The position numbers and the translations under genes were made by a program. DNA of 64,000 nucleotides from Seminavis robusta (lineage: Eukaryota; Bacillariophyta; Bacillariophyceae; Naviculales; Naviculaceae): assembly GCA_903772945.1 (NCBI GenBank), contig CAICTM010000347.1, positions 1 to 64,000 on the forward strand. The letters run 5' to 3'. Shown here one piece after another: positions 39,183-51,947 of this stretch. How positions within the stretch are numbered: the stretch's first letter is position 1; the number at the start of each line of letters is the position of its first letter. The notes beneath the pieces were generated by a model. That model saw only the letters and a program-made list of their open reading frames with translations, was not told where the DNA came from and ran no database searches.

Positions 39183-41075
39183 GTGGATCTTGTAGTGTCG
39201 TGGTGTACTAGTACGTGCTCTTTGGGTGAGCTGAAAGAAGACTATGCAGAGCTGAACGGAGATCAAAGACTATGCCCTTGGAGCCTTCGATACAAAGTTG
39301 TGTGAGCGTTTTAAGAGTCTCATATAATCCAGAGTCCAAATTTTGTATTTGTTTGGATGGAGGCGGTCGCTTAGTTTCCACGGTACCAGGTACCGTAGGT
39401 TACGTTTCTCATAACTTAACGGTTGCGACAAATCCCGCTCCGGCAGCCGTTTCGGCGTGGAAACTCATCTGGTGTCAGTCTTCTACTAGCTACTCTAGAC
39501 GTCTGTCGTGCCTCGTACGGTAGCGAAAATGTGACATCCAAAACCCAACCAATACATGTAGTCTAGTGGGGGCAGAGCACGAGCAATACGGTGCGTTGAG
39601 AGCATCGGTACCGTTTGTACCAGTACACAGCGTAGCTCGCTTGGGCGCGATGCTACCGTGACATTCGGGTATCGAGATGCAGCTCGTAGAACTTTCGTTG
39701 TGCTGATTTTTGTAGTACGGTACAGTACCGGTACCGTACTTCTTTGTCTTTGATCTTGTTTCTCGTCCAGAAGCCAGGGTCGGGGAAGGGGCAGGTTCAG
39801 TTGGGATACGGGGCAGGTTCAGTTGGGATACGGTACTGTAGGCATTAGTTTGTGGATCAGCGCATTCACTTCACGCGGCATTTCCTGGCATGTGAAAATC
39901 ATGAAACTACGACGGGAAGAACGTGACGAGTTGCAAGTTTTCTTCGTTTTCACAGTCACGGCCTTGATTGTCGTCAACTGTAGCGGTACTCGTTGCTGCA
40001 TCGTCAGCCGTGCCGACTCGACTAACTGAACGATCTTTTAGTTTTTGGTGTACAAAGCGCACGGTACATGTATTGCCATCGTTGTGGCTGTCTACGACTG
40101 TACCCTCCTTGGTACTACTCTGCTCGACCATCGACATTTGTGTTCGGCTCCTCCCTCTCGACATCCACAAAGAGTCATTCTGCATTGCTTCTTGATCTAG
40201 AGACTCCAATACGGTACTATAAATAGCTCAAGTTTAGGGTATCGTACGCAAAAGTAATGAGATACAGGTTGTCCCAATCAGCTCCCAATCTCAAAGCTGT
40301 GTTCGATACCAGTAGCCTTCCCACACCTCGGTCGTCCTCTTCCCTGGACCCTCGACACTCGACGATCGTGGGATTTTGCAAAGCGGTCTTGGTAGATCGA
40401 GCGAGCGGTGCCAAATGGGAAGGCAAAGGTACCTCTCGGGTTGGTTATCAATGGCTTGGCTTGGCTTGGCTGAGCTCAACAAGCTGCTCGACAGGCTACT
40501 AGCTACTAGTACCGGCATGATGTCGGGAGAATGCAACACCATCTTTGCCAATGTTGACAACATGGTGTAGGGTTCCACAAGCAATCAACATTCATTCCTT
40601 TCCGAAAAGAAGGAGGCACAGACACCAAAGACAACTGCCCAGGTAGTGGTCATTCAGAAACCCAGTCATCTGGATATTCTTTTGTTAAATCATTAGTTAA
40701 GAGTCTACTTGCGCACTTCCCCCCAGTTCAATGACATCATTGTTCGTCGATCTTCTTGAAGCTCCAGCTGTCCCAATCAGAATGCTGGATGATGTGCTCA
40801 CGCCTTCTTTTGCAATCTGCTTTTTCTAACGGCGAAGCAGTCACAAAGGGAGTCATTCTTGTGCCTTTTGACATCGCAAATTTTGGATATTGGCACCAGC
40901 CGGCACACTGGCACACAAACAAAACAACACCCGTCTGTTGAATGAATACATGCGTCAACTTGTAGAAGCTAGCTAGCAACTAGAGCTCTAATAATAGCAA
41001 GCAAAGAAGAGAACCATAACCATGGTGTTTGGCCGCATGATGAACAGTCGGGCAAGGTAGGTACCGTTACCTTTA
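39183..41075. other. Intergenic region, DOT1-like to coiled-coil gene
   Basis: No gene is supported. A minus-strand frame at 39907-40209 (100 codons, with CTVRFVHQKLKDRSV) is the best candidate but has no family match that I know. A repeat of GGGGCAGGTTCAGTTGGGATACGG lies at about 39789 and 39812. GTACCGGTACCGTAC occurs near 39723-39740. The last part is the promoter region of the coiled-coil gene. Confidence 0.45.
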
Positions 41076-44000
41076 ATGAGTGGTGGCGAGCGAGCGGATT
41101 GGTCTCTGATTCTGCAGTTTTTTCTTCTGTTTTTCTTCTTGTGGTACTTGATACCGTACAGGGAAGCCCCGACGATTGTGGAAGAAGTGGTGGAGGATGA
41201 TGAAGCTCCCGCTTGTACGTTTGATGATGATGCCGATCCTTCGATTGAGCGTTGTTGGGCCGATGGCGACGCCGATGCTCTCATGATGATGAAGAATACC
41301 ACGGCTGAGGTTGGCATGATTGCTGGAGGTGACTGGTCGAGTCAACCGTTGGTGTTGGGAGCGGCTGGAGTGGCCATTGTCGCGGTCGTTGCCGTGCTGG
41401 GGCTCTTGCTGCGGGAAGTCAAGCTACGAAAAAAGGCACAGGCCAACGCTCCTTCTCCTGCGGCTGCTGCTAGTAGTAACACAACTACTACTAGTAGTAC
41501 CAAGAGAGACGGGGGCAAGACGGTGGCTCCACCTGCCAAGGTCCAACCTCCAGGTGGACAGCAGCAGCAAATGGCAGAGCCAGCAGTCGTCGAGTCCAGA
41601 GTCAAGGAATTGAAACTCTGCTTGGAACGAGAAACCAAGGAAAAACAAGGACTTTCCGAGCAAAATAACTTCTTGAAGAGCGCGTTGGAAGAACGAAAGG
41701 CAACGGTTCAAATGTTCACCAGTGAATTGCAGGTACGTAGGATCGTGTGTCAGTCCACCAGAGTTTGCCATTACAATGTGCTCACAGACATATTACTCAT
41801 TCGTTCGTTCGTTCGTTCGTTTTATTTCCAAAAGAGCCGAGATGAACAGTTGGCCAATTTCGAACAGGAACAAGTCAAAGTCAAGAACGAGCTGTACAAT
41901 CAGATCGAGGCGCTCAAAAATGAACTACAGGTCCAAGAAAAGCTACAACAGCAAAACCTTAACAATATGGATGGACAATGTGTAAGATCAAGACTCGTCA
42001 GTACTAACTAGTATTGCTTTTCACTTACTTACCCTGCCCCCCTCACATCTGATTCACTCTACGCCGTACTTTTTGTATAGGCCGACTTGGCAGGAAAGGT
42101 GGAAGGACTCATGAAAGAACTGGCCAATCGTGAAGAACAGTGGGAAAAGTTCGAAAAGGATGCCAAGGCAAAGGAAGTCGATTCGGCCACGCAGATTGAA
42201 GCCATCAAGAAAGAGTTTGCCGCCAGGGAACAGTCACAAAAGGTTACATTGACTACCAAGGACAAGGAATGCGCAGAGCTAAGTGCTAAACTCGAAGCTT
42301 TGAAAAAGGACATGAACTCTAGTGAACAACAAGTCAAAGTGTTCCAGCAACAGCGGGCCAAGTGGGGTGTCGCCACAAATGAAATGAAACGATTGCTCAA
42401 GGAAAAGAGAGAAGAGATCGTGGGCCTCACCACACGCATGGAACTCTTCTTGGGAGAGTTGCAATCCAGGGAAGAACGGGTCAAGTCACTCGGGCAGAAA
42501 ATGGCAGACAAGTCGGACTTGACGTCGGCCGATCTAGAGTCGCTACACAAACAGTTGCAAGCTCAAAAAGAAGACCACGAGGATTGGAGTGCCAAGACGT
42601 TGGAAATTGGTCGCTTGTTGGGAGAACGGGAAGAAGAAAGTCGCGAGCTAGCCAGCAAGCTCGAAAAAATTACTTTGGAACTGCAAAGCACATCCGATAA
42701 GGTCGTGGAACTCGAAGCCAAAGTGCAAAACAAGGAGTTCGTCATTGCCTCCAACAAGGAAAAGCTGGAAAAGGCTCTAGTGGATGAAAAAGGTCAACGT
42801 GCCACGTGGTTTGACCAGCATGTGAAGATGAGTCGACTCTTGAAGGAACGACAAGAAGAATGTGCCAGTCTCACTGCCAGAGTGGAGATTTTCGCGGCGG
42901 AACTCAAGTCTCGTGAGAAGATTGTGCAGAATCTCGAGGTCAAGGTGCAAGACAAAGCAAACATCGTTGTGGGATCTCTGCAGGCATTGGGAAGGGAAGT
43001 GCAAGGAGCCCAAGCATTCCGCGATACCTGGAGCGCTTCTACCAAGGGAATCCTTGCACAGCTCGAGGAGAGAAAGGAGCAAGTCGTAGGCCTTTCCACA
43101 CGGGTGGATTTATTCCAGTTAGAGCTGAAGAAACGGGAAGAGCGAGTTGAGAAATTGGAATCGGTACTCGAGGGAGAAGAGAACAGCACAAACGCGACAC
43201 TAGCACCATACCGCAGTCAATTAAAGGCTCATCAGGATGATTTGTCTAAATGGACCGACAATACCAACGAAATCAGACAATTGTTGAAGGATCGAAAGAA
43301 TGAATGTGTTGGCCTGGCAACTCGTCTTTCGCTCTTCAAGAAAAAAGTCTCCGAGTTCGAAGAAAATGTTGGCGTCGTTTCAAAGAAAGTTGATGCCAAG
43401 GAAGGAAGCTACACCAGCGATCTGTCTCCTTTGAGGGAGCAGCTTCGGCAGCAACAGATGGAACGCGAAAAATGGAACACCCAAACAATCGACATTGGAA
43501 AACAGCTGCAGGACCGTCAAACACAGTGTGTTGGCCTCACCACTCGCTGTACCTTGTTCAAACAGCAGACCAAGTACCACCAAGACCAAGTCATAGCTCT
43601 CACAGCAAAGGTGAATGAATTGGAGGAAAGGTTTGCTTTGAAATTGGAGCCTCTCAGGAAAGAACTTGGAGTGCAACGTCAGGGCCTAGACAGCTGGAGA
43701 GAAAGCACGCGAAATGTCGAAGAACTCCTGAAACAAGCAGAGCAGGACTGTGTGGACCTCACAGATGAGCTAAAGGTGCACGTTGTAAAACTTCAGAGTT
43801 GCCAAAAAGAAGTGGCAAACCTTCAGGCTCAGGTCGTGGCAAAAAGCGAGACTGTATCGAGCACCGAAAACATGTACTTTGCTGAGCGGAAGAATGAAGA
43901 AGCGGAGCTGGAGAAATGGACGAACAACACTGAAGATTTGGTGCGGCTGTTGAATGACAAGGAAGGCCAGATTGTTGGATTGAACACTCGGTTGGCTCTC

Positions 44001-47000
44001 TTTGAGACAGAACTCTCCACCCGACAAAGTATTGTTTCAGATCTAACAGCAAAGGTTAGCGAGCGCGGCACTGCCTTTAAAACCCAAATCAGCTCTTTGC
44101 AAAATGAGCTCAAATTTCAACGAGAACAGCGAGACCATTGCTTAGAAGCAACTCTTCACATGAACAAGTCGATGAAAGAAGTTAAGGAGCCATGCGTTGG
44201 ATTGACGACAAGACTTGCTTTGTTCCGGAAGGAGCTTGCGGGAAGGGAAGAACGTGTGAGAATCTTGGATGCCCAGGTTCGCGATAAGATGGAGGCCGAA
44301 CGCTTCGAGATTGATCCGATGCGAGAGGAACTCGAGCGACTACGAGAGGGCAAGGATAAGTGGAATGACTCCACGTTGGACATATTCTGGATGCTCAAGG
44401 AAAGACAGGACCAGACTGTTGGCCTGACGACTAGGCTCGGTAAGTTGGTTTGTAACCAGCGAAATCGTCTGTCTTCAACTATAGCTCACATCATTATCGG
44501 TGCATTGTTGAGCAGAGCTCTTCATGTCGGAGTTACAGAGGAAAGAAGACGCAGTTGACGAAGCAGAATCTAAGCTTGCCGAGACCGAAACTGGTCTCGT
44601 CCAGATTGCCAACATGGACAACGAAATCAAAGTACAGGAAGAGCAGAGGGAAAAGTGGCGCGAAAGCACTGATGAGATTACTCGGCTGCTGGAACAGAAA
44701 GAAGGAGAGAGGTCGGCCGATTCCATCAGTCTTTCGGCAAAGCTCGAGCTCTTCAAGGGGGAGTTGCAACGCCGGGAATCAAAAGTTCAAGAACTCAAGG
44801 CAACAATGCAACATAGAGGCGAACGCTTGAGGAACGACAATGCTGCCCTTGAGAAGCAGATTCCTGTTCTGAAGGACGATCGCGATTCCTGGATGGAGAA
44901 AGCCATGACCATCAACCAAACTCTCAAGGACACACAAAACGAGTGCACCGGCTTGTCAACTCGCTGGGAGCTGTTCAAGGTTGAGCTCAAGAACCGAAAG
45001 GAAGCTGTTGCTGAATTGGAAACCAAACTGCACCAGAAAGAGGAGCACCACGCAAGGATGGTGAGGCCGTACCAGAACGAGCTAACAACTCAGACTGGCC
45101 TTCGTGACAAGTGGGTCGAAACCATCGACAAGATGGAACGGCTTCTCAAGAAGAAGGAATCTGAGTGTGTCACGTTCACAACTCAGCTCGAGACTTCCAT
45201 TGATGAATTGTCCGGCAGAAAGGAGCAGGTTGCCCGCCTGGAAAAAAGCCTAGGCCTAGCCGTTGAAAGAGCTCAGATTGAGATGGGGAATCTGAAGTCA
45301 CAGCTCACGACAGCAACCGAAAGTTTCACGAGCTGGGATGCTAGTACCAAGAATGTGGCAAAAATGCTCAAGGATAAGCGACAAGAATGCGAAAACCTCA
45401 AGGTCCGCTTGCAGGTCTTCCGTCGTCAAGTTGAAACCCAAGACCGCCGCCTTGCTATGCTCGAGTCTGCGTACAAAGCCAAGAGCGACGACGTGAATGC
45501 ACAAATGGAAGCTCTCCAGAACCAGCTGCGATCACAGCAGTCGGCGCGGGACCAGACTGTCAGTTCAACGCTCAGTATCAACCAGCAAATTAAGGACAAG
45601 GAGATGCAGTGCACCAGTATCTCGGTGCGTTTGTCTTTGTTCCGCACCGAACTAGAAAATCGAGAGAAATGCGTGGCGACATTGGAAGAGAAGCTGAAAG
45701 AAACCGAAGACTTGTCTACGCTTCAAATCGATCCCGTCAAGGCACAACTCCAGCAGCAAACAGACGAGTTGGCTAAATGGATTGTCAACACGAAGGATGT
45801 TCATGCGCTGTTGAAGAAGAGAGATGAAGAGCGTGTGGGTCTTGCCACCAGGTTGAAGCTCTTCCAGCTACAGCTGAAAGGAATTGAAGAGAGCGTTGCG
45901 ATTCTAGGGGAACGTGTGAAAGAGAGAGAAGAAGCTGCTTCATCAGAAATGGCGCCATTCAAGAATGCTCTCCAGGCCCAACAAGCGGAACGAGACCGCT
46001 GGACGGCTTCAACACTCGAGATTGTGAACCTCTTGCAGGATCGAAAGACCCAAATCACTGGACTAACCGTCCGGCTATCCCTCTTTCGCAAAGAAGTGAA
46101 GCACCGAGAACATGTGGTTGCGAGATTGGAGAGCCAACTCGAGGAGAAGGAATCTGAAGTGAACGATTTCAAGCTCGACCCTATCAAGAAACAGCTGGCT
46201 GCGCTGACGGCTGAGCGTGATCAGTGGGCGGCCATGACAGAAAACTTGACCAAAACAAGAAAATCCAAACAAGCCGAAATAAGCGGATTGACCACTAGGT
46301 TGGCCTGCTTCAAGATGGAACTTCAGAAACGCGAAGAGGCCTGCAATGTTCTGCTGAAGAAGTACAATGACCAGAAAAGCCTCAGTGGATCGCAGGTCCA
46401 AGTTCTCAAGAGCGAACTGGCCATGCAGATGGAGCAGCGTGACAAGTGGCGTGAGACGACAACCGAAATGAGGAAGCAGTTGGTAGATAGAGAGGCACAG
46501 GCTGTCGGCTTGAACACTCGTGTTGAGCTGTTCCTGAAGGAGATCGAGGGCCACGATGCTACAATTGAGAGTCTCAAGCAGAAGCTAAAGGAGAACAGTG
46601 CTGCGATCGACGAGGTGAAGGAACTGAAGAAGGAATTGCAAGTGCAACAAGAGCATCGCGACACCCTCAGCAAATCAATGGAAGAAACGGGCCAACTTTT
46701 GAAAGAGAAGAAGGCGCAGTGCGCAGGGTTGGCGACGAGATTGGTTGTGTTCCGTCAGCAGTTGAAGGAACGTATGGAGCGCTTGAACAAAACCGCGACG
46801 ACGATCAAAGAAAAGGAGGAGCTTACAAATGCTCAGATCGAGTCTCTGAAGATCGATTTGCAATCTCAAAAAGAACAGCGCGATAAGTGGTCTGAGACAA
46901 CGGAGGAATTGAAGAAGCTCCTTGAAGAAAAGGAAAAGCAATGTTCGATCATTTCAGCCGAGTTGGAGCTTCTGACCAATTTGCAGGGTGCAGCATCATA

Positions 47001-47001
47001 A
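41076..47001 (+). CDS. Membrane-anchored giant coiled-coil protein with ~75-residue repeats
   Basis: Four exons: 41076-41732, 41835-41981, 42081-44439 and 44516-47001, giving 1,882 aa with all joins in phase. Two hydrophobic segments lie near the N-terminus (residues 11-27, FFLLFFFLWYLI, and about 88-112, LVLGAAGVAIVAVVAVLGLLL). The second is followed by basic residues and a low-complexity linker. From about residue 175 the protein is coiled coil. About 22 units share the pattern C-V-G-L-T-T-R-L-x-L-F-x-x-E-L...R-E-E-x-V...D-K-W-x-x-x-T...I-x-x-L-L-K-x-R, spaced by about 75 residues, for example ECVGLATRLSLFKKKV, QITGLTVRLSLFRKEV and QAVGLNTRVELFLKEI. I know no family with this unit. The layout suggests a tethering or spacing protein on an organelle membrane; this is inference. 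Confidence 0.88.
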
Positions 47002-47847
47002 AAAAGGAAGCTTGTCGTCGTCGTCGTCGTTTGGTTTGGGTGAGTACTGTCGGCGACCAAGGGAAAGGAAAACGAGACCTGTGGCGGCTTTGCAGGGAGC
47101 CCGCTTTTGGGGGACGGCTGTGTCTGAGAGTAAAATGCACCAGCATGGGTATGAGCAGTCCTGTTGCCCCAGATTTCTGTAGTTTACCATATTGTATTGT
47201 TGAGTCGAGTCTATTGTCGTCAGCTTGTATTCTGCGTTTCACGTGTGGTTCTGTTGTACATCATGGTTGCTTCTTTGCCTCACGATGGCTTCACGAACGA
47301 ATTCATGATCTGGGCACCCACAACTTCGCCATCGTCCTCCGTCCGCTTGTTGGTCTCCGAAATGGTTTTGGTCGGTCTTTCGTGCTGAATGCTGTACCAG
47401 GTAGCGGTACCGGTACAGAGACGAGTGTCAATAATTATTAAATAGTCTTGTTGGCTTCTCATTTTGGTACGACTGACTGTTAGCACACTGTTATGCAACG
47501 GTCAGCGTGACCACAAGCCTTCTTAAATCCAATTGGTTGTCAGTGGTACCGGTGTCCCGGTATCACTTGCGTCATCATTTCCGATGACTATGCGTAAAAC
47601 TGGACCCACAAAGTTTGAGTGCCACCACAAAAAAACGTTGTTTGTAGTCTACCCTGGCACGACAACAAACCAAAAGGAGCCATCTGCCGTCCAACTCACC
47701 GGCATCGAGCCTTCGATGGGAATAGCACGAGTGTAGAGGCTGCTTGTCATCCCCTCTGCTGTGTTTGTGTCGCGCTACTAGTACCCCCGAAAAGGACGTC
47801 GGTATTGAATTCTCTTTTTTTGTTGCCGCCCAAGGCAAAGGCAAACC
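47002..47847. other. Spacer, coiled-coil gene to palmitoyltransferase
   Basis: I see no supported gene. A (GTC)n/(CGT)n tract lies at about 47012-47029 just after the coiled-coil stop. GGTACCGGTAC occurs near 47406. Confidence 0.5.
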
Positions 47848-48933
47848 ATGGATGCCACTGTTGGTTCATCGGGGGTCAGCGTAGTGGGCGATGTATACGA
47901 GGACGCTTGTGACCTTGGACAATTCTTTTTGAATCCGTGTTGGTATGTGTTTGTCAAAGTCGAGAAACTGCTGAAAGAACGGTCCCAGCGACATCAGTCC
48001 TCCGACGGTACGAGTGGCTCCTCAAGCGACCCAAGTTCTGACAACAGCCTCGACGACGGAGGAACCAGGACACGCAAGACCAAGTTCCTCTCCAACATCC
48101 AACAAATATTCTATTTGACGACCTTTTATGTGTGCTGGGCAGTCATATTTTCTCGAGCCTACCCGTTGATACACAATAGTCAACACGTATCCAACTATCA
48201 CATGGCTGTTGGATACGTCATCTTTGCTTCTTGCGTAGCCAGCTGGATAGGGGCCAAGACTGTCGGCCCAGGATCCATTACCGCCGAAACCATCTGGAAG
48301 TACGACAACTATAGCTATGATGGGATATTGTATCGAGCAACCAACAACACATGTCCTACACTGAAAATACGAAAATTGGCAAGGAGCAAGTACGATCGAT
48401 TCTCCCAAACCCATGTACCGAGGTTTGACCATTACTGTGGGTGGCTTGGGAATACTATTGGAGAAGAAAACTATCGGTATTTTCTGGCCTTTGCAATGAT
48501 TCACGCCGTGTTGTTTACCTACGGAGCCATAATACTTCTCCATCTACTTTGGACAAGCGCACCTCATTCTCCCAACACCATGGACAAGTTGGTGGCTAGT
48601 TTTTGGTCTGTGGACATCCGGGTTGCTGCTGTGGCTTTGGTCTGCTTTGTTCTTGCCTGCCCAGTACTTGAGTACACCCGCTTCCACCTCACCCTAGTGA
48701 AGAGAGGACAGACTACCAATGAACACTACAAGTGGAAGGAGATCCTGCAGCAAGAGTCTTTGCCAGTCAGGAGCACAGAAGAAGACACCGAGTGCCCCCC
48801 TACTGGTGACCCAAAAGACACGTCTGGTGCAGTGGGTACACCGCAGGGTTATTACAACCTTGGCCTGGCTGGCAACATCAATGAGGTGTTGTTCCCTCGC
48901 TCTCTTCGGGGTGAGTTCAACAAGGAATCATAG
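47848..48933 (+). CDS. DHHC-family palmitoyltransferase of DHYC type, zinc site partly lost
   Basis: Single exon of 361 aa. Four membrane segments are visible: about 85-103, 118-136, 210-230 and 255-275. The catalytic stretch is FDHYCGWLGNTIGEENYRYF, so the motif is D194-H195-Y196-C197 with the Cys kept. The TTxE motif of the family follows at QTTNEHYKW. In canonical DHHC enzymes the Cys-rich domain has about seven Cys or His zinc ligands before DHHC; here only one Cys (CPTLKIRKLARSK) remains and HCxxC is replaced by KYDRFS. DHYC enzymes such as yeast Akr1 are active S-acyltransferases, and family members sit in Golgi, ER or plasma membranes. The substrate is unknown. The ATG at 47848 has context AACCATGG. 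Confidence 0.87.
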   Translation: MDATVGSSGVSVVGDVYEDACDLGQFFLNPCWYVFVKVEKLLKERSQRHQSSDGTSGSSSDPSSDNSLDDGGTRTRKTKFLSNIQQIFYLTTFYVCWAVIFSRAYPLIHNSQHVSNYHMAVGYVIFASCVASWIGAKTVGPGSITAETIWKYDNYSYDGILYRATNNTCPTLKIRKLARSKYDRFSQTHVPRFDHYCGWLGNTIGEENYRYFLAFAMIHAVLFTYGAIILLHLLWTSAPHSPNTMDKLVASFWSVDIRVAAVALVCFVLACPVLEYTRFHLTLVKRGQTTNEHYKWKEILQQESLPVRSTEEDTECPPTGDPKDTSGAVGTPQGYYNLGLAGNINEVLFPRSLRGEFNKES

Positions 48934-50065
48934 CTAGTAGCTACTGTAGTCAAAAAGAATGATGTTGGCGGTAGATTGAAGAACTACCGGTACTGTTGAC
49001 GTGCCCGCCAATCCAAAATGAACAACTAGACTTCATGTGACCTTTGGAACAGAACAAGCAAGCCAATGGAACCAGCATGTTGTCAATTCAACATTCAAAG
49101 TCGTCTTCAGTGAAGCAGTCAAAATGACAGCCCTGAACCCTTGCTTATTAGAAATATCGTGCACAAGCGACTCCGTCATTAAAAGCAACAGTCGTCAACA
49201 GGAGGCTGGCTACACGACAACTTGCTCGCACCGGTACCGGTAGTACCTGGCATTGTCTTGATTGAATCTTCAATCTAACATGATACACTGTAGTCCTGTC
49301 ATGAAAACCGGAACATTGTACCCAACGGTGGGGTACTAACACTGCTGGCCTTATGCATATGTACAAACATACGGGTACATGATGCACTGTAGTCCTGGCA
49401 TGAAAACCGGAACATTGTACCCAGGCTACCGCTACAGGAAAACCGGAACATTGGATGGTGCTGCTTCCATGTACTGGTACAGTACCGTTACCGCCAGCAA
49501 CGATCCTTCCTCCACCCGAGCTGGTCATTTTTATATTTATTTCGAGAGCCAGCCAGCACCATAGCCGTTAACAACTGCGCGGCCGGCCAAAGCCCAAAGC
49601 CCAACGATTATCCCTTTGAATTCCGCGCGATAGTCTACTCTAGCTAGCCATGCTACTGGTACCGTACCGGCTACCATTGGTACGTGTACCGGTACAGGGA
49701 AGACCGGATTAGAAGGGTAGTTGCGGTAACTAAAGGGTTAAAGTAACATTTACTCTGCATTTTTGTTTCAAAATTATATTTTACCGTAACTACCTGATTT
49801 CCAAAGTGGTCTTCTGATGTGCATGCAATATGGTACTGTACCGGTACCGGTACCGTCCCTGCCTCCCAGCTTAATAGGAACTGTGGCCGTTGACAAAGCC
49901 CCAATGATTCGATTCGATTCGTTGGTTTATTTGAATGGCGCGCAAATTGAATCTATCACTCTTTCCAAACCAAATGCTTTCCGCTCCTCTCACTTCCAAT
50001 CGTCATAATCTTCGCTCAGCAAAAGCATCAAAGCATCAAAGCATCAAAGCAAAACATTCTTCAAA
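48934..50065. other. Spacer and H3 promoter region with palindromic clusters and a direct repeat
   Basis: No gene is supported. A 44-bp sequence at 49281-49324 recurs at 49380-49423, with a shorter third part at 49437-49456 (GAAAACCGGAACATTG core). GTACCGGTAC clusters lie near 49233, 49665-49695 and 49832-49854. The sequence from about 49550 to 50065 matches, with gaps, the upstream region of the canonical H3 at 20.5-20.9 kb. The tandem GCATCAAA at about 50025-50048 precedes the H3 start. Confidence 0.6.
49937..49970 (+). promoter_or_regulatory. Conserved H3 upstream element (second copy)
   Basis: GGCGCGCAAATTGAA is followed by CACTCTTTCCAAAC, ending about 96 nt before the H3 ATG at 50066. 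The order and wording match the element upstream of the canonical H3 at 20.6 kb. It is likely a shared histone promoter element; no transcription data are available here. Confidence 0.55.
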
Positions 50066-51299
<1,234 letters not shown>

Positions 51300-51947
51300 C
51301 GGTATGCTGCCATAGCCAGAGTATCTGGCGCTTGCTGCCATAGTCAGTACGGTAGATACGAGGGCATCCTGGGGTGACGGTGCCGAGAGTTACTAGTAGT
51401 TGTCCTTGCCTGTTTTGTGAGAGGCGTCCAACGGTACCGCGAAGAGTACGGTATACCGGTAGCTATCCTTGACCTTATATTAGAAATTTTGTAGGCGGTA
51501 GTGCGACCATGGCAGGCGCCCCGTCGTGCCTTTGGGTGTCTTGATCTTGACCGAAAAAACAAAGGGAGACAGCGTTACAGCACCGAACCTTATCCTCGTC
51601 TCTTCTCTAGTCACCAGAGACTCGACTCGACTGGGCTCACTGTCAAGGATTGGGACAGAGTGCTAGCTAGGTAGTCAGCAATCGTAGCTCTAGTAGCTAC
51701 ACAATCGGATCTGGATCTGTTCAGCATCATCAGTCAAGGCACTCTCTCATTCATCGCCCAGACATCATCAGCTCCTCCCAATCTAGCTAGTATTCGGCAT
51801 TGGCACCGTTTGGCTTGTTTCGTGCGACGACGACAGAGAGAGCTCAAAGCTGCTAGCAAGTTCTTTGGTGTGTTGCACAGTCAGTAGTTGATATCCAATT
51901 CAATTCAAGTCAATTCCAGCGAAGCCAAGCCAAGCCAAGTCGACAAG
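51300..51947. other. Spacer upstream of the EXO84 gene
   Basis: No gene is supported. The region contains GTACGG/CCGTAC words near 51345 and 51430-51460, and the promoter and leader of the EXO84-like gene. The leader ends in a short AAGCC tandem before the start. Confidence 0.5.

Noticed and set aside
39907-40209. A 100-codon minus-strand frame between the DOT1-like and coiled-coil genes
   Set aside because: There is no recognised domain and no supporting splice or start evidence, so it is left as an unproven candidate.
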